In this document: positions 34,578-42,130 of the stretch, piece after piece
How positions within the stretch are numbered: position 1 is the first letter of the stretch
Layout of the letters: every line of letters begins with the position of its first letter
Source of the DNA: Phycisphaeraceae bacterium
Lineage (GTDB): Bacteria > Planctomycetota > Phycisphaerae > Phycisphaerales > UBA1924
Length of the DNA: 63,982 nucleotides
Assembly: GCA_026126305.1 (NCBI GenBank)
Contig: JAHCJI010000015.1
Location: 1-63,982, forward strand
Direction of reading: 5' to 3'
Translations under genes and position numbers: made by a program
Notes under the pieces: model-generated
What the model was told of the DNA's origin: nothing
Databases searched by the model: none
What the model saw: the letters and a program-made list of their open reading frames with translations, nothing else

Positions 34578-35470
34578 ACCGGGTGCTGGCGGTGTTGGCG
34601 ATGCTCCTGGTGTGCGTGTCTGCCGGACAAAACACCGGGCGCAACGCAGCCACGACCGAGTCGCCGTTTATCTATGTGCGCCATGTTCCGGCCGACTTTG
34701 TGGACCGTGTGGAGATGGAGCGTGCCGTGCTCGCCCGTGCCGCCGAAGCCGCAGAGGCCGAGGCCTGGGGGTTGGGCCTGGCGTTGTTACTGGAGTACTC
34801 GCGTTCGGCGGATGGAGCCATCGCACGAGCGATGGCGTTGGATGCGGTGCTGGCCGAATTGGTGCGGGCCCGCGCGTTCGGCCTGCTCGCGTCGTTGTCG
34901 CCCGAGCGCAAGGCGGGGCTTGCTCGCACACTGGCGGATCTTGATCCCGAAGATCCTGCGGGCGTTCGAGGCCTGGTCCGAGAGCGGACGCGGCAACGTC
35001 TTGCGGCGATCCGATCGCGCGTCCTGGAAGCCGCCGAACCCACCGGTCCGCTCGATGATCTGCTGCGTACGCATGGGTGGACGGCCACAGGCGGGGTCGG
35101 GCCGCAGGGTCGGCAGCGGGCTCAGGATCGTGCCGACTTCCGTTCACTGCAACGGGGCGAGGTGGCTGGCGTGATCGGCCTGGATCGCTGGCACATGATG
35201 CTGCCTCCCACCGAGGCACTCGCGGGCGCTCGGCATGAGGACCTGGAGTATCGCCATCGCCGGTCGAGCGGGCTCGCAAACCGGCTGGATCTGTCGTGGG
35301 CACACCCGGACTTGCCACGACTGGACGACTTTGTGCTCGACATGGCTCTGCGTGACAACACGGGCATCACGCGGTTGGTGCATGGTGACAGTTACATTCT
35401 GGCCCAACACGACCGGATGCGTCGCTGGAGGATGCGTGAGGCGTTGTGGCGGTTGGGCTATGTTCCCTGA
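34574..35470 (+). CDS. Exported protein of unknown function (paralogue 2 of a tandem pair)
   Basis: 298 residues, coupled to the previous gene by ATGA. Signal peptide at 1-18 (NRVLAVLAMLLVCVSAG) without a lipobox. A helical N-terminal half shares the LSP..R..L...L..L...DPAG.VR pattern with its neighbour. The C-terminal half is different and ends with LVHGDSYILAQHDRMRRWRMREALWRLGYVP. I cannot assign a function. The gene ends facing pyrE. Confidence 0.75.
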   Translation: MNRVLAVLAMLLVCVSAGQNTGRNAATTESPFIYVRHVPADFVDRVEMERAVLARAAEAAEAEAWGLGLALLLEYSRSADGAIARAMALDAVLAELVRARAFGLLASLSPERKAGLARTLADLDPEDPAGVRGLVRERTRQRLAAIRSRVLEAAEPTGPLDDLLRTHGWTATGGVGPQGRQRAQDRADFRSLQRGEVAGVIGLDRWHMMLPPTEALAGARHEDLEYRHRRSSGLANRLDLSWAHPDLPRLDDFVLDMALRDNTGITRLVHGDSYILAQHDRMRRWRMREALWRLGYVP

Positions 35471-35495
35471 GACCGTGCCCGGGACAACGCGCAAC

Positions 35496-35520
35496 GGGCC
35501 AGCCACGGTATCACTGGCCC
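35496..35520. terminator. Hairpin between convergent genes (candidate bidirectional terminator)
   Basis: GGGCCAG (35496-35502), 11-nt loop, CTGGCCC (35514-35520), perfect 7-bp stem, located between the 34574-35470 gene and pyrE. It lacks a T-run. Confidence 0.4.
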
Positions 35521-35530
35521 ACATTGGGCC

Positions 35531-36115
35531 TTACTCGTCGATCCCCAGGTCGGCCTTGGTAAAAACAGCGCGGAAGGGCACGCCAGCGGCTTCGAGATTT
35601 TCGCGGGCACCTTCCTGACGATCGATGGTGGCGACGACGCCCGCAACTCTCGCACCGGCCTCCACCAAAACCCGGACCGCTTCGAGCGCCTGTCCGCCGC
35701 TGGTGGCTACGTCCTCGAACAGGATCACTACGTCGCCGGTGTGCAGCTCGCCTTCGAGTTGCTTGGCAGTGCCGTAGTCCTTCTTGGCATTTCGCACGAA
35801 CAGCGCCGGCAGGCCCAGCCGCAGCGAGCAGGCCGTGACCAGCGGGATGCCGCCCAGCTCCGCACCGGCCAGACGGATCGATGAGGCGGGGTATGCCTCA
35901 ATCCATGCACGAGCGTGCACGCACAAGAGATCGGCCACGGGTCCGAGAAGCTCGGGCCGGGTGCTGAATCGGTACTTGTCAAGGTAGTACGTACTCGTGC
36001 GGCCGGACCGTAGTGTGAACGTGCCCCTGAGCAGGCAAGCGCGAGCGATTTCTCCCGCCAGTCCGGAAGGATATTGTTCTGTACCGGGACGGACACTTGT
36101 CTTTGGCGACTCCAT
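35531..36115 (-). CDS. pyrE: Orotate phosphoribosyltransferase
   Basis: 194 residues from the ATG at 36115. FTLRSGRTSTYYLDKYRF is the OPRTase substrate loop near the N-terminus. RLAGAELGGIPLVTACSLRLG and FVRNAKKDYGT (catalytic-loop Lys) follow. The PRPP-binding motif is VVILFEDVATSGG (129-141). It makes OMP from orotate and PRPP in pyrimidine synthesis. No Shine-Dalgarno, but TATCCT lies 6 nt before the ATG. No other pyr gene is nearby. Confidence 0.95.
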   Translation of the reverse strand: MESPKTSVRPGTEQYPSGLAGEIARACLLRGTFTLRSGRTSTYYLDKYRFSTRPELLGPVADLLCVHARAWIEAYPASSIRLAGAELGGIPLVTACSLRLGLPALFVRNAKKDYGTAKQLEGELHTGDVVILFEDVATSGGQALEAVRVLVEAGARVAGVVATIDRQEGARENLEAAGVPFRAVFTKADLGIDE

Positions 36116-36121
36116 GTATCG

Positions 36122-36127
36122 AGGATA
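36122..36127 (-). promoter_or_regulatory. TATCCT hexamer 6 nt before pyrE start (candidate leaderless -10)
   Basis: On the minus strand this reads TATCCT, CGATAC, ATG. Same hexamer and distance as before lipA and the 47575-49194 gene. Confidence 0.4.
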
Positions 36128-36311
36128 GGGAGTTGTCCACTCGACCGTCGGCGTGGTTCTGCCGACGTACAGAACGGGTATCGCCGCCCGCCGGGTGGCC
36201 CGCGAGTGTTGGGTGGCAAAGATGTATGGTGAGACAGGACTCGATCGCCGGCTTCGGCAGGTCTTTGTTCGAGTCACGATGCTTGTTCGGTCGGATGAAG
36301 GGAGACATCGG

Positions 36312-38219
36312 ATGATGAAGATTCGCAAAGGCATGACGCGGCTTGGGCGACTTCACTCGGTTGCGGGCATGACGCTTGGCTTGGCCCTCGTTCCGGGCCT
36401 GCCTTCGGCTTGGGCACAGTCCAACAACAATCCCAACACGCCGCAAGGGGAACCCGGCAAAGTCGAACCCGTGAAGGCCGAGCCGGGTATCGCACTGCCG
36501 CCTTCCCAGGCTCGCACGCTTCCGAGCATCCTGGAGTTCGACGACAACGGGAAGGTGGTATGGATCGCCGGCGATCCGGCCCGCAAGGCTGCGGCCGTGC
36601 TGGAGCTGTCCGAGGCCGATCGGCGTCAGTTGGACGGGATGTTCGCCGAACGGGATGCCCGCGTGCTCGAAGCATCGATCCCCTTCGTGGACAAGGTCGT
36701 GAACGCGATCTCGGCGCGGGCTCGGGGCGACATGGCGGCGTTCGACGATCATGCCAATCGCTTCTACGAGGTCGTTGGTCGCTTCACGATGCGCGGGACA
36801 TTCTCGAACGACCCGGGCGTTCGGCAGCGATTGAACCGAGCACTTGTTGCCGACATCAACGACGTGATGCGTCCGTACAACCTGGCCCGCGCCGATGAGG
36901 AGCGTGCGGCATTGCTCGCGGCCGCCGGTGACGAACCACCGGCGGAACTGATGCTCCGCGATTCGGTGATCCTCTTCCGATTCTGGATGCGTGACATCAT
37001 CGCGACGGTGGGGCCACTGCTCGAGCAGCGTCTGGGTGGCGTCGAGGCCGTTGCTGAGTTCCTTCCCAGCGCCGCGGGCATCGCGCGTGACCAGGGCTTC
37101 TGGCCCGCTTTGGCCTCGATGACACACGAGCAACTCGAAGACTTCGTGATCGAGCGCACCGAGCGGGTTGTCAAATTCCCAAGCCCCGAGTTCGCCGAAC
37201 TGCGTGAGCGTCATGCGGAACAGGCCGACGCCCAGATACCACCGGCACCTGCTGGCAACAACAACAACAACAACCGACCAGCAACCGGCCCCAGGCGCGT
37301 GACTCAGATCCCGATGGACTTCGCGCCCGCGCCCGGTGTCGACGGGCCGGTGGAGTATGCCTACACCGACGCGCAGCTCGAGGCTCTTCGTGTCCAAGCC
37401 GGTGACGGCCCATCGATTCTCCGCCGTGGTCCCAATGGTCTGGCTGTTCGACTGAACCGCTCGGCCCACATTGAGGCCTACGAGTTGATGAGGACCAACG
37501 GACAGGTGAGCGAAGACGAGGAAGATCGGCTGGACACCGTGATCGCCGACCGGGATCGCGTGTTCCATGCTGAGGTCCTGCGTCTGTATGAATTCCTGAT
37601 CCGCGCCGCCTCGTTCGGTCCGATCGAGCAAGGCATCCTCGCCGACGCGGTGTTGCACGAGGATTGGACCCGTTCCAGCCTGATGTTCGGCGCATGGCTC
37701 AACGAGCGTCTGCCGGCACCTTCGACCTTCCACAACGATCCACGTGTCCGCAAGGCCCTGACCTGGGACAACGTCGTGGAACTGGCACGCATCGCCAACG
37801 AGTACGACGGCGCACACATCTTCGACGCCCGTATCGAGTTGCTGCGCCGCGTCCGGGACGATAAGAATCTGAACGATCCCAACGTCGCCATGCCCGGGAT
37901 CATCCGGCGACCCTGGCGTCTGATGGAGATCATGCGAGACGCCAAGGCTTCGTACGCCCGGCAGCTGCGCGTGACCGACGCGGACTTCCGCGGCGTTCTG
38001 GCATCGCTCGACCTCGACGCACCAACGCGTGAGGAGTTGCGTGGCGTGCTGGCCGCCGATGGCCCGATGACCGAAGCGGACTTCTGGCAGTTTTCAACGA
38101 AGCTGCCCGCCGCGGCCCATCGTCAGTTGATTCGGATCCGCACGGGATATGAAGCGCCTGAACCGGGATACTTTGACGGCAAAGATCCGGTGCCGACCAC
38201 GGGCGAGCAGAGCAACTAA
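36312..38219 (+). CDS. Secreted helical protein of unknown function with internal duplication
   Basis: 635 residues. ATG at 36312 has AAGGGAG 7 nt upstream. Signal peptide ends about SAWAQ. After an Asn/Pro-rich linker comes EFDDNGKVVW and a long helical region. An Asn-run plus Pro/Ala linker near 315 divides two halves with similar blocks: QLDGMFAERDARVLEA ... FSNDPGVRQRL in the first and DRLDTVIADRDRVFHAE ... FHNDPRVRKAL in the second. I do not recognise the family. The next gene encodes a similar but shorter secreted protein, and both likely work outside the cytoplasm. Confidence 0.78.
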   Translation: MMKIRKGMTRLGRLHSVAGMTLGLALVPGLPSAWAQSNNNPNTPQGEPGKVEPVKAEPGIALPPSQARTLPSILEFDDNGKVVWIAGDPARKAAAVLELSEADRRQLDGMFAERDARVLEASIPFVDKVVNAISARARGDMAAFDDHANRFYEVVGRFTMRGTFSNDPGVRQRLNRALVADINDVMRPYNLARADEERAALLAAAGDEPPAELMLRDSVILFRFWMRDIIATVGPLLEQRLGGVEAVAEFLPSAAGIARDQGFWPALASMTHEQLEDFVIERTERVVKFPSPEFAELRERHAEQADAQIPPAPAGNNNNNNRPATGPRRVTQIPMDFAPAPGVDGPVEYAYTDAQLEALRVQAGDGPSILRRGPNGLAVRLNRSAHIEAYELMRTNGQVSEDEEDRLDTVIADRDRVFHAEVLRLYEFLIRAASFGPIEQGILADAVLHEDWTRSSLMFGAWLNERLPAPSTFHNDPRVRKALTWDNVVELARIANEYDGAHIFDARIELLRRVRDDKNLNDPNVAMPGIIRRPWRLMEIMRDAKASYARQLRVTDADFRGVLASLDLDAPTREELRGVLAADGPMTEADFWQFSTKLPAAAHRQLIRIRTGYEAPEPGYFDGKDPVPTTGEQSN

Positions 38220-38279
38220 CTCAGACTTCGGTGAAGGACGGCCGCAGTTTTTGCAGGCTGCGGGCAAGGGGACAGATCG

Positions 38280-39245
38280 ATGCAAGAGAAGCAAGGGATC
38301 GTGTGTGTCGCAGCGGTGGTCTTTGGTCTGGCGGGTGTCGCGTCTTCGCAACTGGCACCGCCCCGAGGCGATCCCAAGCCTGAGCCTCCGACCCAGCTGC
38401 CCGACTCGACACCTACGCCGGCTCCGGTGCCCGGGGCCGATCCGGAGTTGGGACGCCCCGTGCCGCCTACGTTGCCTCCGCCTTTCAAGTTTGAGAAGAT
38501 TTTCGAGGTCGATGCGGATGGCAACCCGGTGGCCCCGGCTCGGTGGCCCGACCTGCTGGCCCTGACTCGCAACCCGAGGCTGACCGCCGATCAGCGTTCT
38601 TCGATCGAGACGGTTGTCCGCCAATGGCTTGCCAACATCGAGCGATTGGTGGTGCAAAACCCCGATCTGATTCTGGAAGTCGCCCAAGGCTTGTTCGAGA
38701 ACATCGATCTGAAGGAGCAGGGCATCCTCGCGCACGCCTCGGAGGTGATGCGGGCCCTTGGCACGACGGGCAATCTGACGGCGTTGCTGTCCACCAGCGG
38801 CGTCCTGAGCACCGAGCAGGCAGAGGCGAACCGGACGATCGTGCAAGACTACGCCCAGGCACGAAACCTTGCCCTGACCAAGGAACTCATGGCCATGCCA
38901 GCCGAAGAGCAGCAGCAGCACATGCAGTTGTTGATGGCCAAGATGACCATGATCGGCCTGAGCGAAGACGCCATGCGGATGTTCAATTCGGTCGCTCTGC
39001 GCGGGGCTCGGCACGCGCGGGCTGCGTTGCAACGGGCGGGGATCGACCCTTCACCTTACGCCTCGGAGTTGACGGCCCTGGAACGCTCCACGACCGAGTC
39101 CCAGGCCGTCGAGTCGATGGTGTCGCTGATGGCGAAAATCGAGCATCGCCGCCTGTTTGCCTTCTCTGAGGCGTTGGGACAGTTGCTGCCGCCGATCGAG
39201 TTGCCCGAGATCGCCCAGATTGGGAACGCTACCGGCGGGGGTTGA
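38280..39245 (+). CDS. Secreted Pro-linker helical protein of unknown function
   Basis: 321 residues. ATG at 38280 has AAGGGGA 7 nt upstream. Signal peptide (about 1-24, ending ASSQ), a Pro/Thr-rich linker (about 25-65), then FEKIFEVDADGNPVAP, which echoes the EFDDNGKVVW opening of the upstream protein, and an all-helical domain. Family unknown. It is 60 nt downstream of its neighbour and most likely co-transcribed with it. Confidence 0.75.
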   Translation: MQEKQGIVCVAAVVFGLAGVASSQLAPPRGDPKPEPPTQLPDSTPTPAPVPGADPELGRPVPPTLPPPFKFEKIFEVDADGNPVAPARWPDLLALTRNPRLTADQRSSIETVVRQWLANIERLVVQNPDLILEVAQGLFENIDLKEQGILAHASEVMRALGTTGNLTALLSTSGVLSTEQAEANRTIVQDYAQARNLALTKELMAMPAEEQQQHMQLLMAKMTMIGLSEDAMRMFNSVALRGARHARAALQRAGIDPSPYASELTALERSTTESQAVESMVSLMAKIEHRRLFAFSEALGQLLPPIELPEIAQIGNATGGG

Positions 39246-39259
39246 GGGCTTTCACGCCA

Positions 39260-39265
39260 TAGACT
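39260..39265 (+). promoter_or_regulatory. TAGACT hexamer 5 nt before metG start (candidate leaderless -10)
   Basis: TAGACT, TGTCG, ATG (39271). No Shine-Dalgarno. Confidence 0.35.
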
Positions 39266-39270
39266 TGTCG

Positions 39271-40866
39271 ATGGCAACCACCTACATCACGACGCCCATC
39301 TATTACGTCAACGACCGCCCGCACATTGGCCATTGCTATACCACGCTGGTGGCCGACGTGCTGGCACGCTTCCATCGCCTGGCTGGCGATGACGTATTGA
39401 TGCTCACCGGCACCGACGAACACGCCGAGAAGGTCATCGATCGAGCCCGCGAGGCCGGGGTGGGTGTTCGGGAATGGGCCGATCGCAACGCACAGGCGTT
39501 TCGTGATGCCTTCACGCTCATGGGCTTCTCGAACGATGATTTTGTGCGGACAAGCGAAGACCGGCACAAGACACGCGCGAGCCGCTACATCCAGCAACTG
39601 GTCGACAGCGGGGACATCTACCTGGGCGATTATGTGGGCTGGTACGATCCGGGGCAGGAAGAGTACGTCACCGAATCGGTCGCCAAGGCCCATGACTACA
39701 AGAGCCCCGTCAGCGGCAAGCCCCTCGAGAAGCGGACCGAGAAAAACTACTTCTTCCGCCTGTCGGCCTATGAACAACGGCTGGCCGAACACATCGAGAA
39801 GCATCCAACATTCATTCGTCCCGAAGCCCGGCGCAACGAGGTGCTCGGGCGTCTGCGTCAAGGTCTCCAGGACGTGCCGGTCAGCCGGGCGGTGCGTGAT
39901 GGCGACGATGCCGACTGGGGCATCCGCATGCCCAACGACCCGGGGCACCGGGTATACGTGTGGATCGAGGCGTTGTGCAACTACCTGAGCGTAGTGGACA
40001 CACCCGAGCGTGGGCATTACTGGCCCGCGTCGATCCACCTGCTGGCCAAGGACATCCTGTGGTTCCACGCGGTGGTGTGGCCCGCGATGTTGCTGGGCAT
40101 GGGCCGGCCGCTGCCCCGGTGCGTGTATGCGCACGCGTACTTCGTGGCCGAGGGGCGCAAGATGTCCAAGAGCCTTGGCAACTTCATCGAGATCGATCAG
40201 CTGCGCGCCTATGGGTCTCGTTTTTCAATCGACGCGGTGCGGTGGTACCTGGCTACTCGGGGCCCGCTGGGTGCCACCGACGCCGATTTTTCGTACGCGA
40301 ACTTCGTGGATATCTACAACGCCGAACTTGCCAACGGGCTGGGCAACTGCGCCAGCCGCGTGGTGAACATGGTGCAGAAGTACTTTGAGGGAGTGACGCC
40401 CAACGCGCGGGATGCCACCGTGCATGGGGGGGTCGATTGGCCAAGCCTGACCGAGTCGCACACCCGTGCGGCACGGGAAGCCATCAACGCCGTTGATCTC
40501 TTCAGTGCCGGACACAATGCGATGGCCATCGTGACGGCCGTAGACGGATATATCAACACCACCGAGCCGTTCCGCCTGGCCAAGCGGGTGACCGGGCCCG
40601 ACGATCCGGCCCACGCGGACCTTGCATTGATCCTCTATAACTGTGCGGAGGCGCTGCGTATCGCCGCGCTCTTGTTTTTGCCTTTCATGCCCGCCAAGTC
40701 GGCGGCCGTACTGGACATGATCGGAGCCATCATCCCGGAGCCTGGCGGGCTCGACGACCACACCTCATGGCGAGGAAAGTTTGGCCTCAAGCCCGGCACA
40801 CCCATGCAAAAGGGCCAGGGCCTGTTCATGCGGGTAGAAGCCGACGAACCCGCGCCAAAGGCCTGA
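39271..40866 (+). CDS. metG: Methionine-tRNA ligase
   Basis: 531 residues. Class I synthetase with the HIGH motif as PHIGH (17-21) and KMSKS (297-301). The connective peptide lacks the Cys zinc knuckle (YVGWYDPGQEEYV in its place), so this is the zinc-free MetG2-type core. There is no C-terminal EMAP/Trbp111 domain. It charges tRNA-Met in the cytoplasm. Starts 26 nt after the preceding gene, without a Shine-Dalgarno. Confidence 0.96.
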   Translation: MATTYITTPIYYVNDRPHIGHCYTTLVADVLARFHRLAGDDVLMLTGTDEHAEKVIDRAREAGVGVREWADRNAQAFRDAFTLMGFSNDDFVRTSEDRHKTRASRYIQQLVDSGDIYLGDYVGWYDPGQEEYVTESVAKAHDYKSPVSGKPLEKRTEKNYFFRLSAYEQRLAEHIEKHPTFIRPEARRNEVLGRLRQGLQDVPVSRAVRDGDDADWGIRMPNDPGHRVYVWIEALCNYLSVVDTPERGHYWPASIHLLAKDILWFHAVVWPAMLLGMGRPLPRCVYAHAYFVAEGRKMSKSLGNFIEIDQLRAYGSRFSIDAVRWYLATRGPLGATDADFSYANFVDIYNAELANGLGNCASRVVNMVQKYFEGVTPNARDATVHGGVDWPSLTESHTRAAREAINAVDLFSAGHNAMAIVTAVDGYINTTEPFRLAKRVTGPDDPAHADLALILYNCAEALRIAALLFLPFMPAKSAAVLDMIGAIIPEPGGLDDHTSWRGKFGLKPGTPMQKGQGLFMRVEADEPAPKA

Positions 40867-40880
40867 AAAGAAGTAGCGAC

Positions 40881-41423
40881 ATGCGTTCGGATCTCCCATT
40901 GCGATTCCGATCGGCCGTGCGAGCGATCGCGGCGCGCGACTATCTTGTTCAGAATGGCGTGCCCGCGCAGGTTGTGGGGGGGCACGCCGACGTCTGGTAC
41001 ACGGGAGGGCGTTCGGAAGGCTCGTACGAGATTGTCCTGGGTTCGGCCCAGGACATACGTCTGGCGCGGCACTTACTCGAGCAGTGGAAGGACGAGCCGA
41101 TCGAATTCGATGGGTCGCTGGACGAGCAAGTCGTGCCCGACCTGTCATGTCTTGATGCCGGCTTCGCTCCGGATTGCCCTGCGTGTGGCGCCAGCTTACC
41201 TCTCGATGCTGAATTGCGGTTGTGTCCAGCGTGTGGATTTGCCGTGGACGTTGCACAGCTGATCGTTGAAGCGCACGGGCCCGAGGTCATGGACGCCTGT
41301 TATGACAGCGAGCCTTCTTCGGACGAGTTCCTGGCCTTGCAAGTAGACTCCGCACTGTGTCCTTACTGTGACGGGCCAAGGAACGAACGCGGGTCGTGCG
41401 CGTGGTGTGGTCGCAAGCACTAA
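40881..41423 (+). CDS. DUF2007-like domain protein with two C-terminal zinc ribbons
   Basis: 180 residues from the ATG at 40881. The N-terminal 75 residues (RAIAARDYLVQNGVPAQVVGGHADV...YEIVLGSAQDIRLARHLLEQW) look like the DUF2007 ferredoxin-like domain. CPACGASLPLDAELRLCPACG and a last ribbon CPYCDGPRNERGSCAWCG follow. Function unknown. It sits 14 nt after metG and overlaps the end of the convergent sixA by 4 nt. Confidence 0.75.
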   Translation: MRSDLPLRFRSAVRAIAARDYLVQNGVPAQVVGGHADVWYTGGRSEGSYEIVLGSAQDIRLARHLLEQWKDEPIEFDGSLDEQVVPDLSCLDAGFAPDCPACGASLPLDAELRLCPACGFAVDVAQLIVEAHGPEVMDACYDSEPSSDEFLALQVDSALCPYCDGPRNERGSCAWCGRKH

Positions 41424-41923
41424 GACGCCAGCGCCGGCTCGTAGCGACGCATGTCCACAAGTTGGCCCGTGCCGGGAAGCATCCAATCGGGAAATCCGAT
41501 CGTGGCCATCTGCCCCGTTCGCATGTGGATGCTTGTCATGCGTTCACCCGATCTCGGCCCATGCAGCAGCATCGACACAAGCGAAGACACCAACGGATTG
41601 TGCCCTACCAGTACCATGGGTGATCCGTGGGCACCCATGTCGAGAGCGGCGATGGTCGCTCGAGGTTCCACGCAGGGCAGTAACTCCTCCAGCGGTGTCA
41701 CAGGGAGTCCCAATTCGTCGGCAATGGCTTGGGCCGTCTGCATCGTGCGAACGGCAGGACTGGCCAAGACAAGGCGCGGAAGCTCATCGTGAGAAGCTTG
41801 GCCGAATTGGCTGGCGAGGTATCGGGCCTGAAGCCGGCCCTCACGGCTCAGCGGGCGATCGATATCCCGGCCGGTGACAGACCTTTGTTCGGCCTCAGCA
41901 TGGCGACAAACGTGAACGTACAT
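41420..41923 (-). CDS. sixA: SixA-type phosphohistidine phosphatase
   Basis: 167 residues. Histidine-phosphatase fold: RHAEAE (7-12) holds the RH of the catalytic motif, LSREGRLQA follows, then LASPAVRTMQTAQAIADELG and the second catalytic His in VLVGHNPLVS. SixA-like enzymes remove phosphate from His residues of phosphorelay or PTS proteins. The gene faces metG and the zinc-ribbon gene and shares a 195-nt AT-rich divergent region with the dockerin gene at 42131. Confidence 0.85.
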   Translation of the reverse strand: MYVHVCRHAEAEQRSVTGRDIDRPLSREGRLQARYLASQFGQASHDELPRLVLASPAVRTMQTAQAIADELGLPVTPLEELLPCVEPRATIAALDMGAHGSPMVLVGHNPLVSSLVSMLLHGPRSGERMTSIHMRTGQMATIGFPDWMLPGTGQLVDMRRYEPALAS

Positions 41924-42008
41924 GGTGCGGAACCCCCAAGAAATCCCTTTCCTCGCACCCTCCCGTTATAGGTTTATCGAAACGAATGCCAAAACGCAAT
42001 ACCAAACA

Positions 42009-42055
42009 TTACCCAATTTGCGTTCTCCCTATAGCAAACCGGCAGTATTGGGTAA
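42009..42055 (+). promoter_or_regulatory. Inverted repeat TTACCCAAT...ATTGGGTAA upstream of the TIGR03790-like gene
   Basis: Perfect 9-nt arms at 42009-42017 and 42047-42055 with a 29-nt spacer, in the AT-rich divergent region between sixA and the dockerin gene. A related ATACCCAAT occurs at 45751-45759 downstream of the next dockerin gene. Operator or structured leader; inference. Confidence 0.45.
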
Positions 42056-42130
42056 GGGAAGGGTTGCAATTGAGGCGGATTTCGGCGAAGATGTGAAGCG
42101 TGGGGACAAATTGGGAGGATGGCCGTGCTC

